The notes: generated from the letters alone by a model not told the origin. Positions 1 to 8,821 are shown, counted from the first letter of the stretch. The stretch: DNA of 64,000 nucleotides from Methylobacterium sp. J-048 (GCF_022829515.1 NZ_JAKSYL010000227.1:84239-148238); one strand, 5' to 3'. Translations and numbers: made by a program.

Positions 1-127
1 CGACGGCGTCGGCCTCACTGAGCTGGGGATCGAGCGCGTAAGTCTCGCCCGCCCGGATGGTCGGCACGATGATCCGGGCAATCGCTGCGTGGTCCGATGC
101 GTAGGCCGGCCGGATCTCCAGGCTCAC
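1..127 (-). CDS. GNAT-family N-acetyltransferase (N-terminal fragment)
   Basis: Only the first 42 codons lie in the window; the gene continues past its left edge. Reading leftward from a GTG, the protein starts VSLEIRPAYASDHAAIARII and continues with PTIRAGETYALDP. This is the usual opening of GNAT acetyltransferases: beta strand 1, then the acidic residue and helix of an N-terminal GNAT fold. The acetyl-CoA-binding motif is outside the window, so substrate cannot be judged. The GTG overlaps the TGA of the upstream NAD kinase gene as GTGA, which suggests translational coupling in one operon. Confidence 0.75.
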   Translation of the reverse strand, partial: MSLEIRPAYASDHAAIARIIVPTIRAGETYALDPQLSEADAV

Positions 128-891
128 CCGAATTGCTCCCGCAAAATGCGCTCGTCGAGGCTGTGCCCGGGATCGTGCAGCAGCACGAGTTCGGTGTTGC
201 GATCGAGCGAGGTCTCCACCGTGCAGACCCGGCGGAACTCGGTATGGTCGGCCACCGCCGCCACCGGGCGATGGGGGGCGTCGAGCACGTCGATCCGGAT
301 CCGGGCGTAATCCGGCAGCAGCGCGCCGCGCCAGCGCCGGGGACGGAAGGCCGAGATCGGCGTCAGCGCGAGCAGCTTCGCGTCGAGGGGCAGGATCGGG
401 CCGCCGACGGAGAGATTGTAGGCGGTCGAGCCGGCGGCCGTGGCGACCAGCACCCCGTCGGCGATCAGCAGGTCGAGGCGGACATGCCCATCGACGGCGA
501 TCTTCAGCTTGGCGGTCTGATGCGTCTGGCGCAGCAGATAGACCTCGTTGATCGCCCGCGCCCGGTGGCTGCGGCCCTCGGTGTCGACCACGTCCATCAC
601 CAGGGGATGGATGACGCTGCGCTGGGCGGCGTCGAGGTGCTCCAAAAGGTCGTCGTCGCGGAACTCGTTCATCAGGAAGCCGACCGTGCCGCGGTTCATC
701 CCGTAGATCGGCTTCGGATGATCCATGAACCGGTGCAGCACCTGCAGCATCAACCCGTCGCCGCCGAGCGCCACGACGACATCCGCCTCTTCCGGCGGGA
801 CATGGTCGTAGCGCCGCATCAGGGCGGCGGCGGCTTCCCGGGCGTAGCCGGTAGGGCTCGCCACGAAGGCGATCTTCTTGGTTGACGGCAT
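124..891 (-). CDS. nadK: NAD kinase
   Basis: This 255-residue cytosolic enzyme phosphorylates NAD to NADP using ATP or polyphosphate. The GGDG motif that binds the phosphate donor is at residues 43-46. The conserved NE pair (INEVYLL) is near 115. The glycine-rich nucleotide-binding stretch DGVLVATAAGSTAYNLS follows at about 145-161. Length fits the short alphaproteobacterial NadK group. The gene overlaps the downstream GNAT gene by 4 bp and is divergent from cutA across a 146 bp gap that should hold both promoters. Confidence 0.95.
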   Translation of the reverse strand: MPSTKKIAFVASPTGYAREAAAALMRRYDHVPPEEADVVVALGGDGLMLQVLHRFMDHPKPIYGMNRGTVGFLMNEFRDDDLLEHLDAAQRSVIHPLVMDVVDTEGRSHRARAINEVYLLRQTHQTAKLKIAVDGHVRLDLLIADGVLVATAAGSTAYNLSVGGPILPLDAKLLALTPISAFRPRRWRGALLPDYARIRIDVLDAPHRPVAAVADHTEFRRVCTVETSLDRNTELVLLHDPGHSLDERILREQFG

Positions 892-1037
892 GGCGTCAGG
901 CGCCGCTTGGCGGGTGCGTCGGGGTCGCGATGGGGGTCACGTCACGGCTCCAGTCTGATGAGCGAACCGCCCGGTTGACGTCGGTGCCCCGCATGCGTCT
1001 CACTCGTCCGGCACATGCGCGATCTCGGAGGCATAGC

Positions 1038-1388
1038 ATGGAGCGTCCGCTCCTCGTCTACACCACCTTTCCCGATGCCGCCTCCGCGCTGAATATCGGC
1101 GAGGCCCTGGTCCGCGAGCGCCTGATCGCCTGCATCAACGTCCTGCCCGGGATGCTCTCGGTCTACAGCTGGAAGGGCGCGGTGGAGCGGGGCGAAGAGG
1201 TCGCGGCGATCCTCAAGAGCCGCGAGGGCCTGGCCGACATCCTGTCGGCCGCCCTGAAGGCGAGGCACCCCTACGAGACGCCGATCATCCTGCATCTCCC
1301 GGTCGCCGGTGCCGATGCCGACACGGCGGCCTGGATCCTGTCGGAGACCGGAGCCGGCGGACCTGGCCGTCCGCCTCAGCAGCCCTGA
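1038..1388 (+). CDS. cutA: Divalent-cation tolerance protein CutA
   Basis: The protein has 116 residues, the usual CutA1 length. It shows the family landmarks VYTTFPD near the N terminus, ACINVLPGMLSVYSW at 31-45 and HPYETP at 77-82. CutA1 forms very stable trimers with a ferredoxin-like fold and has been linked to copper and other divalent-metal tolerance; its exact role is unsettled. I chose the ATG at 1038 because a GGAG lies about 8 bp upstream and homologues start right at the first beta strand. The 3' end overlaps the convergent gene on the other strand by 13 bp. Confidence 0.93.
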   Translation: MERPLLVYTTFPDAASALNIGEALVRERLIACINVLPGMLSVYSWKGAVERGEEVAAILKSREGLADILSAALKARHPYETPIILHLPVAGADADTAAWILSETGAGGPGRPPQQP

Positions 1389-1993
1389 TCGATCAGCCCG
1401 AGGCGCGGCACGATGGCGTGTCGGTCGATCACCGCGCCCGGGGCGATCACGGCATTGGCGCCGATCTGGGCGCCGTCGCCGACCAGCGCCCCGAACTTGC
1501 CAGTTCCCGTCTCAATCAGCCGGCCGCCCAACCGGAGGACGATCGGGCGGTCCGGCGCCTCATTGCGGTGATTGGCGATGATCGCGCCGGCTTCGACGTT
1601 GACGTTGGCGCCGAGGATGCTGTCGCCGACGAAGTTGAAATGGGCGGCGGCCGCGCCGGCGAACAGAAAGGCGGATTTCAGCTCGGCACCGGGGCCGATC
1701 GTGCAATCCGCTTCCAGCCAGCAGCCACCACGCAGGTAGGCGCCGGTCGCCACGAGGCAGCCCGGCCCGATGATCGCCGGCGGTTTCACGGTGGCGCCGG
1801 CTTCCACGATCGCCTGTGCGTGGATCGCCACGCCGTTCCCGACCCGGTAGGTCTCGTCCAGGCCGGCGATGCGTTCGGCGATCAGCGTCGCCGCCCGGGC
1901 CGTGATCGCCCAGGGCGTCAGGCCAAGCGCCCGCAGCCATGAGGCGGGGTAGCACGCGATGAGGTCGCGCAGGTCCGGGATGTCGTCAGCCAT
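1376..1993 (-). CDS. Left-handed beta-helix (hexapeptide-repeat) protein
   Basis: After about 45 residues of helical lead-in, the 205-residue product is a run of hexapeptide repeats (for example VEAGATVKPPAIIGPGCLVA). This is the left-handed beta-helix fold of trimeric acyltransferases and of the GlmU C-terminal domain. The stretch HFNFVGDSILGANVNVEAGA resembles the GlmU acceptor/acetyl-CoA region. No nucleotidyltransferase domain is present, so this is a stand-alone beta-helix protein, possibly a sugar-linked acyltransferase. Start at MADDIPDL; longer starts would add an unconserved arginine-rich tail. It overlaps cutA by 13 bp at the 3' end. Confidence 0.75.
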   Translation of the reverse strand: MADDIPDLRDLIACYPASWLRALGLTPWAITARAATLIAERIAGLDETYRVGNGVAIHAQAIVEAGATVKPPAIIGPGCLVATGAYLRGGCWLEADCTIGPGAELKSAFLFAGAAAAHFNFVGDSILGANVNVEAGAIIANHRNEAPDRPIVLRLGGRLIETGTGKFGALVGDGAQIGANAVIAPGAVIDRHAIVPRLGLIDQGC

Positions 1994-2299
1994 GGTCGGT
2001 CCTGGAGTCGCGGCGGTGAGGATCCGCGGCTTGGCCCCCGATCCTGTCAGCCTGCGTCCGATGATGCCAGCCGCCTGCGCCGGGAGGATGAGTGAAGATC
2101 TGAGTTCATGGGGACGCGCGCCGCCACGAACACCCTGCGAAGCCCGACAAGACATGATTTGATAAGACTCGGTAGATTTGAGATAATATTGTCATTTATT
2201 CCTTGGTATTACAGCCAAACAATTTGGCTCTGGTGGCGGCTGCGACTATATGGTCTATGGCGTCGTCTTCGACGTCGTGAACTCTGGGACGTCGAAACC
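1994..2299. other. 306 bp gene-free region with AT-rich core
   Basis: This lies between the divergent beta-helix and cupin genes. The part at 2160-2225 is strikingly AT-rich for this genome and should hold the cupin promoter. It contains the inverted repeat listed separately at 2213-2229. I see no credible coding frame in it. Confidence 0.5.
2213..2229. promoter_or_regulatory. Perfect 7-bp inverted repeat upstream of cupin gene
   Basis: AGCCAAA, a 3-base spacer and TTTGGCT form a perfect palindrome inside the AT-rich region, 71 bp before the cupin ATG. Its place fits an operator, but no regulator is known. Confidence 0.35.
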
Positions 2300-2908
2300 A
2301 TGATGTCATTCAAGAAAGCCTGCCGCATCGCGATGGTGCTGCTGGCTTCCGTCGCGAGCGGGACGAGTGCCTCCGCGGCCGGGGGCAGGCCGAACGAGCC
2401 GCTGATGACCATCGAGGCGGCCCCGTCGGGGCCGGCCGGCCTCACCGCGTCCAACCCACCCGCCCTCCGCTACGGCACCCTCTACGCGGATGCCAAGGGC
2501 CAGAGCCACGTCCAATATTGCGACCTGAAGAACTTCATCTTCAAGAGCTACGCGCCGCCCGCAGCCCCGCAATATGTCGGCTTCCCGCCGGGCGAGGTCG
2601 CGTCGATCAAGTACGCGATCCTGCCGGTCGGCTATGTCGGCACCTGGCACACCGCCCCCGGGCCGCAATGGGTGATCACCCTGTCGGGGCGCTGGTCGGT
2701 CGAGGCGACGGACGGCTCCGTGCTGGAGCAGGGGCCGGGCGAGGTCGAGTTCAACGCCGATACCGGGTCGACCCCGCAGGGGCCGGAGGGCCATGTCGGC
2801 CACCTCACCCGCCAGGTCGGCGACGTGCCCAACGTCCAGCTGATCGTGTCGCTGAAGCCCCGCAAGGGCAAGCGCTCGGTCGAGCCATGCCAGCCGACCG
2901 CGCGGTGA
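2300..2908 (+). CDS. Secreted cupin-domain protein
   Basis: The 202-residue product begins with a signal peptide (MMSFKKACRIAMVLLASVAS, probable cleavage after SASA). The mature part has a cupin-like core. WHTAPGPQWVITLSGRW at about 116-132 matches cupin motif 1 (G-x-W-H ending in a beta turn), and GHVGHLTRQ at about 164-172 supplies the second histidine pair. This predicts a small periplasmic metal-binding beta barrel. Substrate is unknown. The start is set by the signal peptide; reading further upstream would add an implausible W/R-rich extension from the AT-rich promoter region. Confidence 0.75.
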   Translation: MMSFKKACRIAMVLLASVASGTSASAAGGRPNEPLMTIEAAPSGPAGLTASNPPALRYGTLYADAKGQSHVQYCDLKNFIFKSYAPPAAPQYVGFPPGEVASIKYAILPVGYVGTWHTAPGPQWVITLSGRWSVEATDGSVLEQGPGEVEFNADTGSTPQGPEGHVGHLTRQVGDVPNVQLIVSLKPRKGKRSVEPCQPTAR

Positions 2909-2941
2909 TCGTCCAGCTTGCCTGAGCGCCGACATGAGCCA

Positions 2942-2964
2942 TCCGGCGGACCCGCTCCGCCGGA
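2942..2964. terminator. Perfect 9-bp stem hairpin at convergent junction
   Basis: TCCGGCGGA and TCCGCCGGA are separated by five bases, with an A8 run following on the + strand. It lies in the 71 bp gap between the cupin gene and the leftward glycosyltransferase gene. It probably acts as a factor-aided or bidirectional terminator; it lacks a canonical U-tract after the stem in either direction. Confidence 0.45.
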
Positions 2965-2979
2965 CCATCAAAAAAAAGT

Positions 2980-4116
2980 TCAGGCGCCGCTGACCGGGTA
3001 GGTGCGGCCCTTCCAGGTGGCCGCGCCGGCACGTCCGCCCCGCAGCAGCACGTTCCACTGGATCGCCAACGCCACCAGCACGGCCGCCGGGTGGAGCGGG
3101 ATCGTCGCCAGCGGCGCGCGGACCGCGACGGTGATCGCCGTCCGGGTCGCGAGCGACAGCGCGAAGGCCGCGGCGGACGCTGTCAGGGCCGGGGGCGGGA
3201 TCAGGCCGAGCAGGCCCGCCAGCACGAGGAGCGGGGGCAGGATCTGACCGCAGCCGAGAAGCACGGTCCAGACCGGCAGGGCTCGGGGTGTGGCCATGCC
3301 CTCGTGCGCGTTCTTGGAGAACCCCGCCCAGGCCTCCAAAAAACCCCGATACATCCGGCAAGTCGCAAGTCCAGCTGCGGCCACCAGATCGGTCCGGTAG
3401 CCTGCCGCGCGCAGGAGCCGCGGCAGGCGCACGCCGTCGTGCAGGAAGGCGCGGATCGCGCCGTGGCCGCCGATCGCCGTATAGGCCGCGCGCTCGAACA
3501 GGATGAGCTGGCCGCAGGCCGCGCCCAGGGCCGGATCGGACCGGCGGCGCATCAGGGGAACGGGCAGGAAACCGACGAGCAGGAAGTCGATCATCGGCAC
3601 GGTGAGCAGCTCGCCCGGGGTCTCGGTGCGCTGCCGCGGTACGCCGCTGACCAGGGCCGCGCCGACGCGCCGGGCCCGGGCAGCGAGCGCTGCGGCGGCC
3701 TCGGGCTCCAGGCGGACATCCGCGTCGATGAACAGGAGATGGCGGCCGTTGGCGAGCCCGGCGATGTGGGCGCAGGCGTGGTTCTTGCCGGTCCAGCCCT
3801 CGGGCAGCGGCGGCACCGGGACGACGCTCAGGCGCGGGTCGCCGATCGCCCGCACGATCTCGGCGGTGCCGTCCATGGAATGGTCGTCGCCGACGATCAC
3901 CTCCACGGGCACGTCGGTGCTGGCGAGCGCGGCCCGCACGGTCCCGGCGATGTTGCCCGCTTCGTTGCGTGCCGGGATCAGGATCGAGACCAGGCCGGGA
4001 TCCGCTTCCGGCACCGGCCGACGCAGCGCGAACAGGTTTACCGCCGTCAGCACGGCGGGGAGGAGGGCGGCGAGCAGGCACAGCGCGGCCAGGGCCGTGA
4101 GGATCAGGTCGGTCAT
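2980..4116 (-). CDS. Family 2 glycosyltransferase, CrtQ-like (carotenoid cluster)
   Basis: This 378-residue membrane glycosyltransferase has an N-terminal TM segment (residues 5-30), a GT-A domain and C-terminal TM helices after about 300. The GT-A domain has SILIPARNEAGNI at 44-56, GDDHS at about 76-80 and the metal-binding DAD at 131-133. The topology and the neighbouring acyltransferase and desaturases resemble the Staphylococcus CrtQ/CrtO pair that glycosylates and acylates a C30 carotenoid acid. By analogy it may glycosylate a carotenoid; that is inference. The ATG at 4116 has GGAGG 5 bp upstream; a longer frame would overlap the upstream gene without a ribosome site. Confidence 0.75.
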   Translation of the reverse strand: MTDLILTALAALCLLAALLPAVLTAVNLFALRRPVPEADPGLVSILIPARNEAGNIAGTVRAALASTDVPVEVIVGDDHSMDGTAEIVRAIGDPRLSVVPVPPLPEGWTGKNHACAHIAGLANGRHLLFIDADVRLEPEAAAALAARARRVGAALVSGVPRQRTETPGELLTVPMIDFLLVGFLPVPLMRRRSDPALGAACGQLILFERAAYTAIGGHGAIRAFLHDGVRLPRLLRAAGYRTDLVAAAGLATCRMYRGFLEAWAGFSKNAHEGMATPRALPVWTVLLGCGQILPPLLVLAGLLGLIPPPALTASAAAFALSLATRTAITVAVRAPLATIPLHPAAVLVALAIQWNVLLRGGRAGAATWKGRTYPVSGA

Positions 4117-4171
4117 CGCCTCCGCCGAAGTAAGGCATCGTCGGCATCCGGCCGCGACGCGCCTGACATAA

Positions 4172-4930
4172 TCATGCGGCGCGATCGTGCCCATCGCCCG
4201 CGTGATGGGCCGGATCGAAGCGGCGGCCGGCCAGCCGGGCCGCGAGGCGCCGCCAGAGGTCGTAGACGCCGCCGACGCCCTTGCGGCCCGCGACCAGAGC
4301 CCGAAAGCGCTCCGGCTCGCGGCTGATCACGTCGCTGCTGAGCCGGTCGAGGGTCGCGGTCAGGTCGCCCTCCAGCCGGGCGAGCCGCGCGGGCCGCGGC
4401 AGGGCCGCCAGCTCGGCGCCTGGAATCCCTCGCCCGAAGGCCGCGAAGGCCTCGGCGCCGCGCTCGTCCCAGAACGCGTATTCGAGGGCGAGCGGCACGA
4501 ACAGCGCGTCGGGGGCGAGTTCGGCGAGGCGGGCCACGCCCGGGCGCAGGCCGAGGGGCCGGACCCGGGTGTCCACGAAGCGGCCCTGCGCGGTGATCCA
4601 GAGGGCCGTGTCGGAGCGCGCCAGGATCGCCCGCGCTGCGGCCAGGAACTGGGCGGCGCCCCGGGGGGTGTCGAGATCGACCCCGAAGGCGCCGATCCGC
4701 TCGAACACCCGGTAGCGCGCCAGCATGGCGGCGTCGAACGGGGCCCGGTTCTCGCGCTTCGGATAGAGCTGGCCGGACAACACGATGATCACCGCGGCAT
4801 CCCACCAGGCGGGGTGGTTGCAGTAGATCACCAGCGGGCCGGGATGGCTCGGGGCCAGCTTTTCGCTCCAGAGCGGCATCCGCAGGGCATCGAAGTGCCG
4901 GTGCAGGTAGCGCTCGAACCACGCCTCCAT
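4172..4930 (-). CDS. PlsC-type 1-acyltransferase, CrtO-like (carotenoid cluster)
   Basis: The 252-residue protein carries the acyltransferase catalytic HxxxxD as NHPAWWD at about 38-44. The substrate-binding region ALWITAQGRFVD follows at about 110-120. This is the LPLAT/PlsC fold. It lies 55 bp upstream of the CrtQ-like glycosyltransferase on the same strand and downstream of a carotenoid desaturase. A role in esterifying a glycosylated carotenoid with a fatty acid is therefore likely. A general lysophospholipid acyltransferase is the alternative. Confidence 0.75.
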   Translation of the reverse strand: MEAWFERYLHRHFDALRMPLWSEKLAPSHPGPLVIYCNHPAWWDAAVIIVLSGQLYPKRENRAPFDAAMLARYRVFERIGAFGVDLDTPRGAAQFLAAARAILARSDTALWITAQGRFVDTRVRPLGLRPGVARLAELAPDALFVPLALEYAFWDERGAEAFAAFGRGIPGAELAALPRPARLARLEGDLTATLDRLSSDVISREPERFRALVAGRKGVGGVYDLWRRLAARLAGRRFDPAHHAGDGHDRAA

Positions 4931-4994
4931 GAAGCGGCGGATCAGGGGGGAGACCGGGAGCAGGGGAGTGGCCGCTGCGGGTCGCCGCAGTTTT

Positions 4995-5018
4995 CCTCCC
5001 CCGCAGTGGGGGGAGGGG
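4995..5018. repeat. GC-rich palindromic intergenic repeat (copy 1)
   Basis: CCTCCCCCGCAG followed by TGGGGGGAGGGG. The same core recurs at 19873-19909, 42061-42095, 50351-50392 and twice at 56755-56935. This copy is between two co-directional genes of the carotenoid cluster. Confidence 0.7.
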
Positions 5019-5033
5019 ATGGCGATGCGGGTG

Positions 5034-6563
5034 TCACGCCGAGGCGCGCAGCGTTCCGCGCGCGTCCTGATCGTGCGCGTCCGCGGCGATCCAGCCGGAC
5101 ATCATCACCATCGGCATGCCGGGCCCGGGATGGGCGGCGCCGCCGGCGAGGTAGAGGCCGCGCACCTGCCGCGAGCGATTGCCCGGCTTGAACGCGCCCA
5201 TCACCCTTCCATGCGAGGCAAGCCCGTAGATCGCGCCGTTGAGCACGCGGTAGCGCTCGTGGATGTCCTGTGGAGTCAGGTGGCGCTCGACGACGATGCG
5301 CTCCTCCAGGTCGGGCATCCCGGCGGTGCGCTTGAGCTTGTCCAGGATGGTCCGGCGGTAGTTCTGGAACAGGGGGCCGTCCGGGCGCCAATCGTGGTGT
5401 GGGCGCAGGTAGGGCGTGTGCACCAGGACGTAGAGCGCCTCGCCGCCCTCGGGGGCCACGCTCGGGTCGGTGGAGGAAGGGGCCGCCAGATAGGCGGTCG
5501 GGTCCGGGGCCGGCTCGCCCTTGTTGTAGATGTAATCGAACTCCTCCTCGGGGTCCCGGGAGAAGACGAAGTCGTGGTGGTTCAGGTGCTCGTAGCGCTT
5601 GTTCAGGCCGAGGTAGAGGACCACGCCGGAGCAGGCCGGCTCGGGGTTCTTCTTCGCGTAGGCCTTGCCGGCGGCGCCGCCGACGAGCTCGCGGTAGGTG
5701 CGGACCGAATCCATGTTGGAGATCACGGCATCGAAGGGCGTCACGCCTGCGGCGGTGCGCACGCCCCGGACCGCGCCGTTGGCGGTCTCGATCCCGGTCA
5801 CCTCGGTGTCGGTCCTGCAGGTGGCGCCGAGCTCCTGGGCGAGCTTGGCCAGGCCTTCGGCCACCGCGCGGGTGCCGCCCATCGGGTACCAGACGCCGTC
5901 GGCCGTCTGCATGTGGGCGATGGCGCAGAGCACCGCCGGCGCGCCGTAGGGCGAGGAGCCGACATATTGCACGAAGTGATCAAGCATCTGCGCGAGGCGC
6001 GCATCCTTGACCTTGCCGCGGATGGTCGAAGCCACCGAGGCGTGCATGCGCAGGGACAGCACGTCGCGCAGGGTGCCGGGGTTCATGTTGGCGCGCAGGT
6101 TGATCGTGTCGAACAGGTCCTCGACCGGCTTCCAGAAGAAGAATTTTTCGGACACGCCGTGCAAGTGCTCGGAAATAGAAAGAAACTTCTTGTAGCCGTC
6201 GCCGCTGCCGGGGGCGAAGCGGTCCATGTCGCCGGCCATCCGCTCGACATCCTGCAGCAGGTCGATGTGGGAGCCGTCGTCGAAGAAGCAGCGCCATTGC
6301 GGGTCGAGGCGGCGCAGGTCCATGTAGTCGTGGACCGAGCGGCCGGCCTCGGCAAAAATCCGCTCCAGCACGCGCGGCACCGTCAGGATGGTCGGGCCCA
6401 TGTCGAAGCGGAAGCCGCCCTCGTGCAGCACCGCCGCCTTGCCGCCGAGCCAGCCGTTCTTGTCGTAGACCGTGACGCGGTGGCCGCGCGCAGCGGCCAC
6501 GCACGCGGCCGCGAGTCCGCCGAGCCCGCTGCCGATCACGGCGACCGTCGAATCCTGGCTCAT
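5034..6563 (-). CDS. CrtN/CrtI-family carotenoid desaturase or oxidase (first of two)
   Basis: This 509-residue FAD enzyme has the dinucleotide-binding motif VIGSGLGGLAAA at 9-20 and the second FAD-contact segment FRFDMGPTILTVPRV. Its C-terminal FAD signature is GLYLAGGAAHPGPGMP. These are hallmarks of bacterial phytoene, dehydrosqualene and diapolycopene desaturases/oxidases, which act at the membrane. Methylobacterium is known to make C30 carotenoids through squalene, so a CrtN- or CrtP-like role is likely. Sequence alone does not tell desaturase from terminal oxidase. It is separated from the acyltransferase by 103 bp containing a palindromic repeat. Confidence 0.85.
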   Translation of the reverse strand: MSQDSTVAVIGSGLGGLAAACVAAARGHRVTVYDKNGWLGGKAAVLHEGGFRFDMGPTILTVPRVLERIFAEAGRSVHDYMDLRRLDPQWRCFFDDGSHIDLLQDVERMAGDMDRFAPGSGDGYKKFLSISEHLHGVSEKFFFWKPVEDLFDTINLRANMNPGTLRDVLSLRMHASVASTIRGKVKDARLAQMLDHFVQYVGSSPYGAPAVLCAIAHMQTADGVWYPMGGTRAVAEGLAKLAQELGATCRTDTEVTGIETANGAVRGVRTAAGVTPFDAVISNMDSVRTYRELVGGAAGKAYAKKNPEPACSGVVLYLGLNKRYEHLNHHDFVFSRDPEEEFDYIYNKGEPAPDPTAYLAAPSSTDPSVAPEGGEALYVLVHTPYLRPHHDWRPDGPLFQNYRRTILDKLKRTAGMPDLEERIVVERHLTPQDIHERYRVLNGAIYGLASHGRVMGAFKPGNRSRQVRGLYLAGGAAHPGPGMPMVMMSGWIAADAHDQDARGTLRASA

Positions 6564-6666
6564 CCTGAAAGGTCGCTCCCCGGGCCCGTCACAGCGTTAC
6601 CCGCGTCTCGAAGCTAGACGCGAGACCCCGCGGGTCAACGCGCCACCCGGTCGCGGGACCGGCCGT

Positions 6667-7509
6667 TCAGGCCCTGTCTGTGGACAGCTGAGCCAGGAAG
6701 TTACCGATCTCCCGGCGGCGCAGGGGCGCTTCGAGCACTTCCGGGCCGAGGCCGTGGCGCCAGGCGAGGCGGCGCGCCGCCTCGGGATCGTCGCCCTGGA
6801 GGCTCGCGATCTCGTCGGCATAGGCCGCCACCGCCTCCGGATCCTCGGCGAGGCCGGCCTCGACGATCGCGGTGTCGCACAGGCGCAGCATCGCGCCGAC
6901 TTCTTCAAGGTCGAGTTCCGGGTGGTACTGCGTGCCCCAGAACCAGCCGGCTCCGTGCCGGATCTCGATGGCCTGGACGCCCAGCACGCGGTTGCCCGCC
7001 AGCACCCGCGCCCCCGGGGGCGGCTCCAGCACAGCATCCGAGTGGATCGCCGGCGCGTCCCAGACCGCCGGGCGGCCAGCCAGCAGCGGATGGGTCCGGC
7101 CTTCCTGGGTCGGGGTGATCGCCCGGGCGAAGCCGTATTCCGGCCCCCGCGGGTTCTCAGCCGCGTGCCCGCCGGCCACGGTGGCGGCGACCTGAACGCC
7201 CCAGCAGGACCCGAACACCGCGAGTCCCGCCTCCAGGGCGCTCCGCATCAGGTTGAGCTGGCGGGTCACCGCCGGCGTCGCCTCGGAGACCTTCAGGGTC
7301 GAACCGGTGAAGATCAGCCCGTCGAACGCCGACAGGTCCTGCGGCAGGGCCGCATCGGCATCGGCCGGGTTGAGGAAGCGGCAGGCGGTTTCGGGGGCGA
7401 GGTCGTGGACCACCACGGCGTAGGATTCGGCCGAGGTCCGGCCCGTCGCCGCGACGTGCCGGTCGCGGGCCGCCCGATCGTTGCCGTCGGCGATGAGCAG
7501 GCGGAGCAT
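6667..7509 (-). CDS. Class I glutamine-amidotransferase-like protein
   Basis: The 280-residue protein has the nucleophile elbow VFGSCWGVQVAA and the downstream catalytic histidine in GTQYHPELD. This is the Cys-His arrangement of class I (GuaA-type) amidotransferase domains. It has no attached synthetase, so it belongs to the stand-alone group annotated as type 1 glutamine amidotransferase, which includes gamma-glutamyl-compound hydrolases. Start at MLRLLIADGN, where the fold begins. It sits between the desaturase and the ABC transporter with about 103 bp on each side; its link to pigment is unexplained. Confidence 0.8.
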   Translation of the reverse strand: MLRLLIADGNDRAARDRHVAATGRTSAESYAVVVHDLAPETACRFLNPADADAALPQDLSAFDGLIFTGSTLKVSEATPAVTRQLNLMRSALEAGLAVFGSCWGVQVAATVAGGHAAENPRGPEYGFARAITPTQEGRTHPLLAGRPAVWDAPAIHSDAVLEPPPGARVLAGNRVLGVQAIEIRHGAGWFWGTQYHPELDLEEVGAMLRLCDTAIVEAGLAEDPEAVAAYADEIASLQGDDPEAARRLAWRHGLGPEVLEAPLRRREIGNFLAQLSTDRA

Positions 7510-7612
7510 AGATGTCTCGCAGTGCAGGAACGCGGACCCTGCCCGATCGGCTGGGCTGTGTCCGGGTACGGCTGGTCGCAGGCGCGGCGCGGATCGTCGC
7601 GGAGCCGGCCGC

Positions 7613-8821
7613 TCAGGCGGTCCGCCGGGCCACCAGACCGAGCGCAAGGCCCAGCCCGCCGAGCGTCAGCACGCTCAGCACCGCGAAGGCCGGCGCCGCG
7701 GAGCCGAAGCCCTCGCCCAGTGCGTTCTGATAGGCTTCGATCGCCCAGGCGTTGGGCGTGAGCCAACCGGCCTGCTGCAGCCAGGGGGGCATCAGGAAGC
7801 GCGGCACCATCGAGCCGCCGACCGCGGAGAGCAGCAGCACCCCGAAGGTCGAGGCGAGGTGCGCCTGCTGGCGGGAGGCGGCCAGCGCGCAGGCGGCGAG
7901 CGCCAGGCCCGCGGCCATGGCCGAGACCAGCAGGCAGGCCGTGAGGAAGGCCGGCCAGTGCGGGCCGATCTCGACCCCGTAGAGAAGCTCGGCGGCCAGA
8001 AAGATCAGGCCGGCCTGGACCATGCCCTGCAGCGTCAGAAAACCGAACTTGCCGAGCACCACCACCGGCAGGCCGCCGGGGCCGGCCATCAGGCGCTCGG
8101 CGATGCCGGTCTCCCGTTCCTCGACCAGCGAGAGCGCTCCCTGCATGGCGGCAAACAGCAGGAACACCGCGGTGATCGCGCCGGCGTAGTAGCTCACCCG
8201 GGCGTTGGCGGTGCCGGCGGCGGTGCTCTGCCGCTCGACCAGCGAGGCGAAGCTGAACGGCTCCTTCTTGGCCCGCTGCTCGGCAAACGCCTCGTCGAGG
8301 AAGCGCCGCTCGTCCGGGCCGATCTTGCCGGTGCGCTCCACGTCCGCGACGATGCGCGAGAGCACCACGTCGGGCAGCGCCTCGTTCAGCACGCGCTGGA
8401 GCTGGCCCAGGGCGATCGGCGTGGCGAGCGCCTTGGCGGGGTTCTCGACCAGCACCACCGGCTGATCGGCGGGGCTAGGCGCGGCGTCCGAAGGCGCGGC
8501 GATCAGGTCGCCCCGGAGCGCCAGGGCGACGTCGACCGCGCCGGAGCGGACCGCCTGGGTCACGTCCGCCAGGTTGCTCGCCGGCAGGCGGGTGACCCGC
8601 AGGGACGGGTCGGCCACCAGGGCGTCTGCGAGGCGCTGCGTGGCCGCCGTCCGGGCGAAGTCGGCGAGCCCGAGATGGATGCGAATCCGGTCGCCGGTCG
8701 CCCCGGAGAAGATCGCGGCGAAGATCGAGAAGATCACCGTGGGCAGCACGAAAGCCATCACCAGGGCGGCGCGGTCGCGCAGGAGGCTCAGCGCCATCAC
8801 CCGGAACGCGGCGCCGATCAT
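7613..8821 (-). CDS. ABC-2 type exporter permease
   Basis: The 402-residue protein has one N-terminal TM segment (about 15-38), a roughly 150-residue periplasmic domain, and five or so TM helices after about 205. This is the ABC2_membrane_3 layout (YhhJ/YbhR-like). The motif SLVEERETGIAERLMAGP after the second TM is the conserved cytosolic E-x-E-x-G-x-x-E turn of this family. ATG overlaps the TGA of the ATPase gene (ATGA), so the two are co-translated. Substrate is not evident; neighbours suggest a hydrophobic, pigment-related cargo. Confidence 0.85.
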   Translation of the reverse strand: MIGAAFRVMALSLLRDRAALVMAFVLPTVIFSIFAAIFSGATGDRIRIHLGLADFARTAATQRLADALVADPSLRVTRLPASNLADVTQAVRSGAVDVALALRGDLIAAPSDAAPSPADQPVVLVENPAKALATPIALGQLQRVLNEALPDVVLSRIVADVERTGKIGPDERRFLDEAFAEQRAKKEPFSFASLVERQSTAAGTANARVSYYAGAITAVFLLFAAMQGALSLVEERETGIAERLMAGPGGLPVVVLGKFGFLTLQGMVQAGLIFLAAELLYGVEIGPHWPAFLTACLLVSAMAAGLALAACALAASRQQAHLASTFGVLLLSAVGGSMVPRFLMPPWLQQAGWLTPNAWAIEAYQNALGEGFGSAAPAFAVLSVLTLGGLGLALGLVARRTA

